Assembly: GCA_037952775.1 (NCBI GenBank)
Contig: JBANAY010000001.1
Span: 3,224,001-3,288,000 of the forward strand
Reading direction: 5' to 3'
Source of the DNA: Clonostachys chloroleuca
Lineage: Eukaryota > Ascomycota > Sordariomycetes > Hypocreales > Bionectriaceae
Length of the DNA: 64,000 bases
Of this stretch, positions 31,960 to 43,815 are shown in pieces. The notes beneath the pieces were generated by a model. The model made no database searches, was not told where the DNA came from, and worked only from the letters and a program-made list of their open reading frames with translations. How positions within the stretch are numbered: the stretch's first letter is position 1; the number at the start of each line of letters is the position of its first letter. The translations under genes were made by a program, and so were the position numbers.

Positions 31960-34900
31960 TTATGCTACCATCTCGCTCTCTTCAGCGCTGGTCCCCGTCC
32001 CGGCAACTGAACTTTCTGTCCATTCGTTCGCCGGGTCACCAGCCTCCGACTCGGCGTGCTGCCCTCGACTACTGCGACGGAGTGTGCCTGCGTCACTCTG
32101 ATCGTCGCCCAAAATATCATCTCCATTCTCGTCCACCCTATCATCAATAACAACAGGGGACTCGTTCTCATCAACTTCCTCAACTGTCTCCCTGACACTC
32201 ATGTTCTCTTTGTCTGTGTCGCCGAGGCCGATATCACCACCCCAGCTTCGTTTCCGATATGCTTTACTACCGGCTGGAGTCCTGACACTCTGGCTTCTCT
32301 TCACTCCACCAGAGGCCACATTGTTGGTGATCTGGCCAAGTGAAGCGATTCTTCTCGCAACACCACCTTGTCCGGGAGGGGCCAGGTTACGCTTGCCAGA
32401 AAGAGCCATGTTCATCACAGGTCTAGGCGAAGCCTTTGGCGTCGTCGAGTCTTCAGCAACAACAGCGGTCTTCTTAACCCGCTTGCGATTCATAGAGTCG
32501 CCACCGCTCTTGGTAGCTTTAGACATGATCAAAACACGAGAATGGTCCATCACGCCCTCGAGAATGCGGCGCTCCAACTTCTCGGCCCGCGACTCCATCT
32601 CAGAGAGATCTTCCTTGCGAAGGCGCATTGCCGTCTCCAGTGAGGAGACATCTCCAGTGAGGCGGGTTTTCTGGCGAATCAAACTCTCCTGTTCAGTTCT
32701 CAAGCTCATGATGCTGCCGCGGAGTCGCTCCTCTTCGTCTCTGAGGCTTGCAATGGCTGCATCCAGGTGATCCTTCTCCGCCCGCCTTCGCGCAACCGAC
32801 GTCATCAAGTCCTGAAGAGTCTTCTCCTTTTCCTCGTGATCATCGGCGATGCGTTGAGTTTGTAATGACAAGAAGTTGGAGATATCCGCAGCTGTCTTCA
32901 CAACGGATTGATGCACCTTGTCTAGAGTCTGCAGCTGAACGAAGGCCTGCTCAGTTGAGTTGCTGTAATCGACGAGCTTGTCGAGTTTCTCGTGCACGAC
33001 CTTGTCGTCGTACTTCTCCTCGGATAGCTTGTCGAGCTTCTCGCGGACCTCGGTGTCGTCGTACCTCATCAACACCAAGGTATCAAGCTTCTCATGAATC
33101 TCAGTATCATCGTACTTGACATCCGCCAGCTTGTCGAGCTTCTCACGAACTTCACTGTCATCATACTTGAGCTTTTGCAGCTCTTCCAGCTTTTCGCGGA
33201 GTCCAGTGTCGTCATACTTGAGAGTTTCGAGCATCTCTCGGAGCCCAGCATCATCATACTTAAGTTCTTCAAGTTTCTCTCGAAGTCCAGTATCATCATA
33301 CTTCAACTCTTCAAGCTTCTCTCGAAGGCCAGTGTCGTCGTACTTGATCTCTTCAAGCCTCTCCTTGAGTCCAGTATCGTCGTACTTAAGTTCTTCAAGC
33401 TTCTCCTTGAGACCAGTATCGTCGTATTTGAGTTCTTCAAGTTTCTCTCGGAGTCCACTGTCATCATACTTCAACTCTTCGAGCTTCTCTCGGAGTCCAG
33501 TATCATCGTACTTGATCTCCTCGATCTTCTCCTTGAGTCCAGTATCGTTGAACTTGAGTTCTTCAGCCTCTCTCGAAGTCCACTGTCATCATACTTCAAC
33601 TCCTCTAGCTTCTGTCGAAGTTCTGTATCGTCGTACTTCAGTTCCGAGAGTTTTTCGATCATGTGTCGAAGGCCGCTATCATCATACTTCAACTCAACCA
33701 GGCTGTCAAGCTTCTGTTGAATTTGGGTATCATCAAACTTTTCAGGAGGTGGCAAAAGCAACATGTCTGATTTGGCTTCGATGATCTTGTCTTCAATACC
33801 GGTTGTGGATGCCTTGGAGTGCTCAAAGTGCTGGTGAACCAACTCAAGAAGAGCTTGAATGGATTCCATGACCTTTGGCTGAGTCTCCTTGAAGTCATTC
33901 TGTATTCCTTCGACTACTGTGACGGCTTGCTGAAGTTGGTCTCGGGTCTGCTGGTGCTCGGACTTATCCTCTGTATGGTTCTCTTCATTGCGGGTAACGA
34001 GCTCCTCGACTTTACCGAAAACGGTCTGAGACGCCTCTTCCATCTTATCCACCGACTCAGTTACAGAAGCACCAAGGGTATCAATCAAAAGCTTGAGCTC
34101 TTCAGCGACGGCCTTAGTATCCACGACGGCAGCTTCGGTAACGATGTCTCGAGCTTCGGCGGTTTTGTTTCTTTCATCCAGCACGGTTTGAAACTCATCG
34201 TACTTGGCGATCAACTCTCCCATCTTCTCATCTATCTTGACACCAAGACTGTCTCGGGCTTCTTGGAGCTTCTCGTCAGACTCCAGCTTGGCTCCAGCAA
34301 AGATAGTTTTGGAGTCCTCAAATTCAGCCTTCATAGTATCGAACATCTCTTTCAGGTCGGTGGGGACATTCTCAGACTTGTCAACCTTCTCGCCCATTCC
34401 CTCAAGAAGTTTGCCGAGAGCCTCGACACCGGTAGCTTCATCGTCGAGCTTTGTCTTGAGAACCTCCTGGAATTCCTCGAGGAAGACCTTGACTTCGGCA
34501 ACTTTCTCGCTTACGCCATTGATTTCCTCTTGCCGCTTTTCCAGAGCTTCCTTCGTGGAATCAGTGTGGGTATCAAGTTTCTCCTTGGCTTCACTAAGCA
34601 TGATCTCAAGATTCGTCAAATCTTCTTTCTTCGAAATATCGGCCAGGTCATCTTTCTTTGCGAAATCAACAAGATCCTCTTTCTTCGCGACGTCTACAAG
34701 ATGCTCTGTCTTCGCGAGATCAGCAAGATCTTCTTTCTTCGCCAGGTCTGCAACATCTTCCTTCTTAGTCAGTTCAGAAAGATCTTCCTTTTTGGTGATA
34801 TCCGCGAGATCATCCTTCTTGGCAAACTCAACAAGATCCTCCTTTTTAGCGAAGTCGACAAAATCTTCCTTCTTCGGTAGTTCTCCATCAAGAATATTCT

Positions 34901-37900
34901 TCATCTCAAGGACAACAGTCTCGACAGCCTCGATATCGGTCTTTGTGACCTTCTCGGGATCTTCCTTTTTATCTTCCTCGTCCTTGATGATCTTCTCTCT
35001 AAGTTCCTCAAAGCCAAGCCTGACCTCAGTAATGAGAGTTTCCATGTTGGAGAGATCTTCTTTGCGAGGGATGGCGTCCATGTCAGCGCCCATTAGTCGC
35101 ATGCTTTCACGAGTTTCCAGGGTCAGGGTCTCGATGGCATCCAAGTGCTCCTTCCGAATAGCCTGGTCGCCATCAATCAAGTCATCTAAACGAGCCTTGG
35201 TGTTGCGCAAGATGGTTTCGATGGCTTCAACATCCTCCTTGGAAGCAATATCACCACTTGGCGGTGCGACAGGAGCCTCGGCATCAACAGATCGGGGCAC
35301 CGATGCCTCAGCCGCAGCAGCAGGTGCAGGAGCAGGCGCAGGGACAGGGACAGGTACAGGTACAGGCATCTCGCGAGATCCAAGCTCTTCCACTTGCCTC
35401 TGCATATTTCCAAGCATTTCTTCGAGGCGGGAGAAGTCCTCCTTGTGATCACTTGCGGGCTCGGGTTCCATAGCTTCAATCTTGATTCGTAGTTGGGTGA
35501 TAAGAACCTCAAGGTTTTTGATATCGTCCTGCTTTACCATATCTACAGGGATGATGGCTTGCTCGTCGATATCAGTAGGTCTTCCCACGGCTGCAACCGC
35601 CCTGTCGTTACTGCTCTCTCGAATGCTATCGATGTCGGACCTTACAGAGTCCAGTCCCGACTTGAGTGCTTCCAAAATTTCGTCGTTGGCCGTCAAGTCC
35701 GCAGGTTTGTTGCTCATCCTGTCAATACCGGCGCGGATGTCATTCAATCCTTCATTGAGGGCATCGATAATTTCGGTCGTTTCATTTCGGGGGCGTAAAA
35801 TCTCTTGTCGGATACTATTAACAGCTGTATGCAGAGCCTCAAGAACTTCCTTATTATTTCCCTGCTGTGGTGTAGCAGGGACCATGGAGGAGTTCACGAT
35901 CTCACGAAGTCCCTCAAGCTCTGTTTGCAGCTGTTCCCGAGACGACTCAGATGATCGGGTCATGAAGGTAGAGAGTTCTTCCTTGAAGGAGTCCATGGAT
36001 CTCATCAGCTCCTGGTTGAATTCATCCTGGCCAGGTAGCTCCCGAGGAGCATCCTGCGCGGACTGCGATACAAGGACTGCGATGTCCTCCTTGAACGTGT
36101 CCATAGATCTAAGCAGTTCCTGTTTCAGGTCGTCTTCTTGGTCTGTTACTCGGCTTGATGCTTCCATGGATTGAGACACGAGAACGGCAATGTCCTCCTT
36201 GAACGTCTCCATGGAGTTGAGAATTTCATGCTTAAGATCGTCGTGATCATCATGGCCTGCCACACGATCAACGTAACTCTCAATGGCGATTCTCAAGTTC
36301 TCGAGGCCGTCTTTGGTTGCATCAAGAACCTGCTCTGTATCACGACCATTGGCAGCAACGTTGTCTTTGGCTTCTTGGGAAACAGCCTTGAACTCCAACT
36401 TGAGGTATCCGATCATGTCTTCAAGCCTCGAAAGAAGTTCATTGTTGTTGGAATGAGGAACCACGGCCCCAACCTTAGGCAGATCAAAGTCACTAAGCCC
36501 TTCCCTAACAGCATAGACCATATCCTCCCGGCTGAGATCATTGCCCACGGCTGATGGGGCAATTGGGAATTCAAACTCTTCCAGGCAGTCCCGAACAGCT
36601 TCGATAATCTCATCGCGAGACAAGCTAGCAGGCGTGTCCATTTGAGGGGGGACAAAGTGCTTGAGACCTTCTACAACTGCCCTAGACACCTCTTCCCGAG
36701 TGGCGCCTACAGGTCGTTCATCTCGAGGCGCATACTCCCGGAGTCCTTCTTGAAGACAGGCAAGTACTTCATCGCGTTCAAGACCGATTTGCTGGATTTC
36801 AATCTCTGGCTTATAAGTCTCCCAGGCATCTCTGACTGCATCAATCACGTCATCTCTGCTAAGATCGGGAATGTCGTGGCGCGAGGCCTCGTTGTCCTTG
36901 AGGGCGGTTCGCATGGCGTTATAAATCTCGTTATAGTCAACTAAAGTCTTGGCTGTTGCGGCGGACTGAGCAGATTGACGGCGGTGCTCACGCAAAACAT
37001 GATTGAGTTGGTCCTTCATCTGCTCCAGACCTTCGTCGATGACACGAGAGACCTCGTCCTTGCTTGGGGGCTCCGTGTCCTCGATTCCCTTTTGGCTGAC
37101 CTGCTCAAGGCGCTTGCCAATCTCACGGCCCATACCCAAAACCTCGCCTCGCAATTCCCGTACAAGGGCCTTGACCTCGGCTGTGAGACCGCCACCTTGA
37201 GCAACGCTATCTTTGACGGATCGAATAATCTTGATCAAATCATCGTTTAGAAGTTCCCGCCCAGCTGGTGCTGAGTGTCCACGTGCCTCACCGTTGTGAA
37301 GAATCTGGTCAAGTCGCTGAGAAACGATGCCGTGGTTTCTAGACTTATCAGCACTCACGTTGCTCTCTTCGCCGCTGCTGAGGTTGCGGCCACGGCTGGC
37401 GACGCTTCGATTGTCGTGAATAATGGCGCTCTCTGACTGGTGACGAACTTGCTCAAGGAGCTCATCTACCTTGGTAGCCGTGGCCATACCGCTAATAAGG
37501 TGTGAAACCTCCGTTAATCGACTAATCAGAGCATCTTGTCCTTCCTTTGTGCCCATTTCACGAATGATCTTCTCCAAGAGAGCGATAGACGTTGTGCTCT
37601 CGCCACCAGCCAGTGATGGTGTGCTAATGGAAGCCCTTTCAAAGGAGTCGGAAAAGCTTTTGGGTGACGGAATCCGGGGAAGCTGGAATCGGCCAGGCGA
37701 ATTATCATGGGGTTTATTGTCAAGGAACAAGCCTCCAAAATGATTCGAGGTCAGTCTGGAAGATGTCTCACTAACTCCACTCAGCAAATCTTTGAGGCTC
37801 TTCCTGATGTCCTCGTCTCGGTTGTTAGTAGCTTCCTTGAGACTGAGGAGATCAGTAGCATTGTCTCTGCTTCGCCGGCTCAGCTGGGCCATCTCCTTCT

Positions 37901-38838
37901 GCAGGGATGTAGCGATGTTGGTGAGACTGATCATCTGTTCTGAGATCTGCTCGAATAACGGGGAGCCATTGGCGGGAGGAACTGCGCCATTGGTGATATT
38001 GGAAATGCGAGGTTCAGCCTCCTTCAATGGGGGGGCGAGCTCATGTTCTGGAGCGCCAGCATGGTGGATGACTGAGGTGGAGTGTTTTCTCCCAGGATAC
38101 TCTGTGTTTGCGGACGACGTACTACCGGGCGAACAATCGGTGTAAGGCTAGGTCCGGGGACGGGGCTACCGCTCATGAAGTCCTTGTCGATTGATATAGC
38201 ATCAAACTCTCTTTCCAGGTCCGATTTCTTTGGGCTGGGTGTGGGAGTTGAAAACCTTGCTTGTTCTCTGTGGAGCTTTTCTGCGAGCTTTGTAGGCGAA
38301 GTAGCCGGGCTGTTCGAGTTACTTTCGATCATTAAACTCATGTCTCGTACAGTTCCAGGCTGCAGAGACTGCATCCGTCGATGGCTATGGTTGCCCTTGA
38401 CCAGCGCCCGCTCGGGGGAATGGTCTCCGATACGTTTTGTGACGGCCGGGACGAGAGCATTAGCCTCGCGGGCACGCTCGTTCAGCGCCGCATGTGCAGA
38501 TTGGATGGCACTTGAGGTTCCCACACGAGAGGTGGCGGGAGACTGCGGGTTCAAAGGAAGTGGCGGGGGCGCCCGATCAGGATCTGAGCTATCCCACCTG
38601 TTGTGTTTATCAGCATTGGTTAGCTTATACCAGATAGACATGGCATTAGATGCGACCGCGGAGTAGGCGGGCTACAATTCAGACCGACTAGCCAGGAAAT
38701 GGTCGGGGAGAGAGGTGAGTGTGAATATACGCACATTGGTACCAAAGCCCGTATGTTATGGTCAGAAGATGATGCTGAGTGCTGATGTCTCAGCTGCAGC
38801 TCCCTCTCGCGAGGGCTGTCTCGTTCGTAATGTGACAT
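31960..38838 (-). CDS. giant repeat-rich coiled-coil protein, ~2247 aa (two frame breaks)
   Basis: Predicted cytoplasmic scaffold; no enzymatic domain and no membrane span seen. Exon 1 is 38838-38735 and exon 2 is 38597-31960 (137-nt intron). The splice joins NIRALVP to MWDSSDPDRAPPPLPLNP. After a disordered start the protein is almost wholly helical, with distinct internal repeats: SRDE...AVREGL units (about 610-744), three SM-TFKEDIAVLVSQS units (822-915), ten KKEDL-D-A nonapeptides (1275-1366) and 17 KYDD units (1655-1915). The end is coiled coil, then a disordered basic/acidic tail ending EESEMVA. Single missing bases at the C7/G7 run 38029-38035 and at 33565 break the frame. One base at each makes exactly 2248 codons including the stop, strong support for the model. 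Possible relatives are the leashin-type septal tethers or cytoskeletal coiled-coil scaffolds, but I cannot show this. Confidence 0.85.
32964..33740 (-). repeat. KYDD tandem array, 17 units of 14-17 residues
   Basis: Coding tandem repeat with consensus KYDDTGLREKLEEL. About ten central units are exactly 14 residues (42 bp, two heptads) and nearly identical. The outer units are 17 residues and diverged (for example KYDDTEIHEKLDTLVLM). Homogeneous centre and diverged edges suggest expansion by unequal exchange or slippage. One of the frame breaks (33565) is inside. Confidence 0.93.
34607..34876 (-). repeat. KKEDL nonapeptide array, ten units
   Basis: Ten 27-bp coding units reading KKEDLxDxA with small changes (KKDDLADIT, KTEHLVDVA). 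Charged residues recur every nine positions, which differs from the heptad-based KYDD array in the same protein. Confidence 0.92.
35955..36235 (-). repeat. three long repeats with core TFKEDIAVLVSQS
   Basis: Three consecutive coding units share S-M-[ED/DT/DS]-FKE[DE][IL] and an SQS- or TRS-type end. The first two are nearly identical over the core and the third is diverged. Confidence 0.85.
36470..36870 (-). repeat. five diverged repeats with SRDE...AVREGL core
   Basis: Five coding units of about 23-35 residues carry [ST/LE]R[DE][DE] followed by AVR[ED]xL or its variants and an aromatic-proline end (for example SREDMVYAVREGLSDFDLP). They are the most diverged repeats of the protein. Confidence 0.8.
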
Positions 38839-39697
38839 TGTGGGTGTTGAGGAATGTGATAGCCGGCGTGAGGAGCGAAGAATGCGGGCAGCGCCGCGAC
38901 CACACTTTGAAGGTCGTCTCAGACGAACAACAAGGAGGAAATTGGGGTTTTTATGTCGTTGCAATTTGTCTCCTCTCGAGCCAGGAAGGATATCGATCAG
39001 AGTATTAGAGCGGGAGCTAGAGAAATGGGCGCAAAATCAAGGGGTGGAGTTGGCAGCCGAAGCTCCAGCAATATTGTGATGGAGGAAGACCCGATCCAGA
39101 TATGTTTGTACCTGCCGCCTGTTGATAAGGAGGCTAAGCGGGTGCTTTGTTTGTATTTTGGGACCCGCAGCTCCAGTTGCCGGGCAACTCCATTGCCGCC
39201 CGCCAATCCACCCATCACAGCATCACCCCATTTTTTATTAATTACGTGCCCCTACCAATTGGAACCACGTCGAACAGCTAGGGCCAGACATGGGCTCCCA
39301 ATGATAACAAATCAGCATCGTGTCTTGCGATAGGTTAGACCATTATACAACAGACAACAATCAGGTTAAACCGTACGTCACCCACCGCATCATGCAGATC
39401 AGGTTACTGCCCTAAGCACATTACCTAGGTACCCAGGCAGATTATAGTACGTACCGCGCGGCAGCCAATCCATTGGCGCATCGATCTCAGCGATTCAGTC
39501 TTTCATAAATCAATTACTCTAAGTATATTCGTTCAGTTCGGAGCAGAGTGTCTAGTCGTTTTTATATTTATACAATTCCAGCAAGGCTTGTCTCAAATCA
39601 GATAATTTCCAAGACCTCTGTGCCATTAAGCACCCCATATTCAAAGCGCTGTACAATGATCTATCCCCATCTCCCATTGGTCTAGTAAAATCTATAT
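38839..39697. other. promoter of the coiled-coil gene and 3' flank of GGC1
   Basis: 0.86 kb without a coding frame of note. Minus-strand flanks only. Confidence 0.4.
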
Positions 39698-41012
39698 CTA
39701 CCGGCGGAAGGAGTTGTCAAAAGCAGGGATGAGCGTCTGAGCCAGCCAGAAGGAGAACACAAGCTTAGGTCCAGTCATGAGCAACTAGAGTTGACGAAGA
39801 TTAGCATAAAGAATCAATCTACTATAAGCCAGGTGGGGTAACAAACCTTGGGCACCAATCCCTTGAAGAAACTCGAGAACCCCTCATTCTTAGCCATGTT
39901 GGCCAGGATACGGAAACCACTCTCTGGGTTCTCAAAGTTGCGGTTCTGGATACGGGTCTTGATAACATCAAGAGGGGCAGACACAACGAGGGAAGCAGAT
40001 GCACCGGCAATCGAAGCAACAAAGTTCTGGAACCAGCTGGCCTTGTTGTAATCCTCGAGGTGGAACATATATTCCTTGGCAAAGGCAGAGCCTCCGAAGA
40101 GCTGGATCGCAAGTTGTTTAGATATTCTCATGGTCCAATCATGTCAAATGAGGGTAAAGGAGACTCACCGCAAAGGAGCCTGGGGCATTTCGAGCAGCAG
40201 TCCAACCCCAACCACGGTAAAGGCCAAAGCCCTCGTCAGCAACGATTTTGAAAAGACCGCGACCCTTGAAGGCTTCGGGGTTTGTCTGGCGCTTGATCTT
40301 GAGGACATCCAGAGGCAGAAGGACGATTTCACCAATTCCGATCAAACTATTACCAGATTAGCTCATGAACATCATCTTGGCCATCACTCGGTCCCGAGTT
40401 TCAAAGAGACTGTGATCCGTACCTGCCAGCAGTCGAATGCAAAATGGCCTTGCCGGTCTTCTTGCCAAAGGCAGACTCGAAATCCTTGCCATAGTGTTGT
40501 GTGAGGAAATCACGGGCCACGGGCTGGCCACCATACTTGTAAATTCGCTGGAGAACCTTGTAACCCGCGGCATATCCCAGACCAGGGAAAAGCGAGACAA
40601 ACTTGGTCGTAAGAGGGGCAGCGGCCTGCTGCTTGAAGATAACTTGGTTCAATTGAGCTGCGCTAGCGACCTATACAACCGGTCAAATTGTGAACATCGG
40701 CGCATCAGTTGAAACTCGGACAGCGACTCATACTTTAGTCTGGTTGCTCATCAATCGCTTCGCAATGGTGTCAACCTGAGGCAAGGGAGTCAGCCAGGTT
40801 GTGTGGTGGCATTATATGCGGCGGATCAGACAAACAGGGTGGAAAACAGCCAATTCAGCGATACCAGCAGAACCTGTCTGAGCTGTTAGCACGATGCTGC
40901 TCGTCTGTGGTTCGAAGCTCAGTTCGTCTGAACGAGGTGGCTACCGACCAGATCCCAGGACTCTGGCGAGATTGGACTCTCTCTCGCCTCCTGTGCTTGC
41001 CGAGGGAGACAT
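39698..41012 (-). CDS. GGC1: mitochondrial GTP/GDP carrier, 303 aa
   Basis: Inner-membrane carrier that exchanges GTP for GDP; in yeast, loss of Ggc1 disturbs mitochondrial iron and mtDNA. Seven exons: 41012-40949, 40873-40836, 40775-40734, 40670-40423, 40346-40169, 40101-39847 and 39784-39698. The six introns are 60-76 nt. The total is 303 residues against 300 in yeast. The three carrier signatures are PVDTIAKR (about 34), PLDVLKIKR (142) and PLDVIKTR (233). Identification with Ggc1 rather than another carrier rests on the near match along its whole length, including FPGLGYAAGYKVLQRIYKYGGQP, SLIGIGEIVLLPLDV and GWGWTAARNAPGSFALFGG. Exons 2 and 3 are only 38 and 42 nt. It lies on the same strand as the RPC82 gene but 650 bp away. 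Confidence 0.96.
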
Positions 41013-41664
41013 TTTGGCTGTGAGGACTGGTCAAGGTCGTGCAATTGAGGTGTACTTTGAAGCAATGAAATGAGTGGCTGTCGCAATCTTGAGGTTGTCG
41101 CGTGGAAATATTAATTTAGTCGCCTGGCTAAATTTTTGTACAGGGTGCCGAACTCGGGAGTACTCGTCTTGGCCGGGAGCAGTGGCCAGTGCCCCACCAC
41201 ACCCGCTCGATCGAATGTGCCCCTCTCTGAGGTGGATTTCGGATTTCGATCTCGCTGCTCTGCTACCCTATAGCCGACTCCGTGCTGTCGCTACCATATG
41301 TGCCAGATTGAAGATTATCCATCTTATGAAGATGGCCGTCCCCGTTCGCCATTCGGTCAATTTACATATGAAGTGTGCATCTGGAACCCCTTAACGATTT
41401 GCCAGTAAGTCGATGAATCAGGACTGTGATTTTTCATTCTCGCTAGATATACTTCTATGCTCATTATCGATCTCTAATTATTTTGAATATTACGTGAATG
41501 AATGGCTACCGAGTTTGGTTATCCAACTGTTGCTCTCTTTCGGGCGAAGTACTTTATATAAACAAAGAGCCCGCAACAACTGAATTAGCAGCTTCATCAA
41601 GACCCAGACCGATTGCATCAAGCGAGCTGCAGAAACGCCTTGCTGGTATACCTCGGGTAATAAT
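41013..41664. other. GGC1 promoter and RPC82 3' flank
   Basis: 0.65 kb between two minus-strand genes. No other feature recognised. Confidence 0.4.
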
Positions 41665-43815
41665 CTAGAAGTCCCTTAACACAGAAACCATGTCATCAAG
41701 TCTCATGACTTGGCCCAGTAACCTGTCCTGAACTTCGAGATGACTGTTGTACTTGTTGTAGTGCTCGGCCGTCATAACCTCTTCCTCCTTTCCTTGGACG
41801 TCCTTGCGCTCAACAAATGACAGTATGTTGCGCTCCTTGTGTCGTTCAACCTGCAGTGTTTGCATACACCGTAACATCGCTTTGTAAATATCATCGAGCA
41901 ATTGAGCCTGCGTCTTTTCGCCATCGAAATGCCAAAAAAACAGTGTTCGATTGGCCAGGCGGTTGGTATCTCTAGGAACTTCTTGGATGTCCACTAGACC
42001 AGCCATTTGCATAGCAAGCATCTTCCCCTGCACATCTCCTTTCTTCATCAGTGCTGATGAGTAGAGCATTTTCTCGTCAAGCTTGCCTCTCTCTCGCAAG
42101 ATCCGGGTCAGGCGCAGGCCATGTCTCCCGAAAGATTGCTCAATAACCGCATCCATTTCAGCATCTCGGAACCGAGCCATAAGTAGCCGGAAGTCCACTG
42201 TCCATTGGCCTCGACCCTGGGTGCCACAGTGACGGATGAACCGGTGCTTGCTATCTTTCAGTAAGAGTAGATGCTGCCTCATTTGTTCTATACGAGCCGT
42301 CCTATTTGTCGAACTGTCGTCAAATGTTACCCTGGACGGGCGTTCGCCCTTCGTTCTTGTTTCATTATCCGACTCAGAAAACGGATCCTCATCGTTGAGT
42401 TGAACTGTGTTTCCTCTTGGCCGGGTATTGGACCGCCCATTGGGAACAGGCCCATCATCATCTGACTCGATGTCAGATTCGTCATCTGATTGAGGCACCT
42501 CCATTTTTACTTTCTCAACACTGGAGGTGTCAATCTTATCTCCAGATACCTTGCCAATGCCTCTAGCAACGTCGATACCCTCGTCCAGGTGATCAAAAAT
42601 GTCCAGAGTAGTTACAGTAATCGGTGTCGGTTCTGGCTCTTTTACTGCCGCGAGCGGATCGATTCGGCACCTCGACATGTGAGCTGTGGCTAAGTCTAAA
42701 ACTGTGCGATATACGCTGGCAGTGGTTTCGCCTATGCTGTCGGATGCAAAAGCCACTAAACGGTGGTTCCGCAACTCAACTAAGCATTTTTCGTAATTCA
42801 CTCTGACGATGATATTTGGCTAGACAGCGTTAGACGGGATAGTCAGCTAGCCGGGGGCCAGGGACTCGGATGCTTACATTCAAATGAGGGGCATCGTCAT
42901 CATCGATGTGGTCCCCATTTGTGGAATGGCCATTCTGCAACTTGCGCCTCTTTGCATAGCTGCCCCGTGTTTGGTCAAGCTGTCTTTTGATGGCCTTCCC
43001 GTTATCTCGAAAGGCGATGTACCGCTCTGCAGCCTTTTCGTCATTTACTATTTTGTCCTTGTTGCTGATCCTGTCACCTGGCGAGGCTTTAGCCATCTCT
43101 TGCTTGTATTCATCAAGGACTTCGGCTGGGTTGCGGAATGTGTCAGCTCGTACGGCCTCAACAATTTCGGCCTGAAGTAGGCGAGCTAGAACAGACCGAA
43201 GTCGGCTCTCAGACCCGATAAGCATCGAGTGCGACCCGTTGGTTTCTCCATTGGCCTGGGGAGCTCTCGTTGAAAACGCTTGGCCCAGGTCTTGAATTCG
43301 AGCATGCCCGAGGAGCATGAGAGTCTGCACCAAATCACGTTCAGCGGCCCCGAATCGTTGTTCCAAAACTTCTAGTATTTTCCCGGAACGGATCAGATTG
43401 TAGCAGGCATCGGGGTTGGCCTCGTATGTAGTTGTTTTAGATCCAGGCTCAGTTCGCGCGTATAGCAAATTTTGATGGAACAGCACACCTAATCCATTCC
43501 TTAGATGGCGGGTGTTAAGTGAGGTTTGTTGCACTAGCTGAGGAATGGTACTTCGTCCCTTGGTTAGAAGGGCGATGAGAATTCGCTGGGTTGACCAATG
43601 CCAAGGTTAGCCCCACGCTGGGAAGTAAATATGATCGCATGAGAAGATGATCTCATCTTGTGTAAATGGCATACCGATGGGAGTTCACCGTAGAGGTCGT
43701 TAACTAGGAGAGCACAAAGCTCTGCAGCGTGTTTTGTCTGTCGCAATTGGTGTCAATGGACTGGGCAAGCAGAGCTAGGCGGCGCAATCGACTTGGGCTG
43801 ACTCACAACCAGCAT
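41665..43815 (-). CDS. RPC82: RNA polymerase III subunit RPC82 (C82/RPC3), 644 aa
   Basis: Winged-helix subunit of Pol III that acts in initiation of tRNA and 5S rRNA transcription in the nucleus. Exons: 43815-43807 (only ATG CTG GTT), 43737-43675, 43585-42878 and 42819-41665; introns 69, 89 and 58 nt. Splicing yields KHAAELCALLVNDLYGELPS + RILIALLTKGRSTIPQLVQQ, the first winged helix, and later PN + IIVRVNYEKCLVELRNHRL. The central acidic stretch (QSDDESDIESDDDGP) is disordered. The C-terminal half carries the conserved DEKMLYSSALMKKGDV and QEVPRDTNRLANRTLFFW segments. Length fits Aspergillus homologues. The nine-base first exon is the weakest point; its donor GTGAGT and the phase are good. 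The gene is divergent from QCR2. Confidence 0.92.

Noticed and set aside
33819..35448. Two long plus-strand open frames (353 and 414 codons) inside the giant coiled-coil gene
   Set aside because: They are antisense translations of repetitive GAG/AAG-rich coding DNA (leucine- and serine-rich nonsense). The minus-strand frame is far longer and has clear repeats.
31960..38838. Naming the giant coiled-coil protein leashin or ApsA/ApsB
   Set aside because: General coiled-coil and repeat character is not enough. Length differs from the very large fused leashin of Aspergillus as I recall it, and no PH domain is present as in ApsA.
40905..40930. B-box-like GGTTCGAAGC
   Set aside because: It lies in a GGC1 intron, lacks an A box at the right distance, and does not fold as a tRNA.
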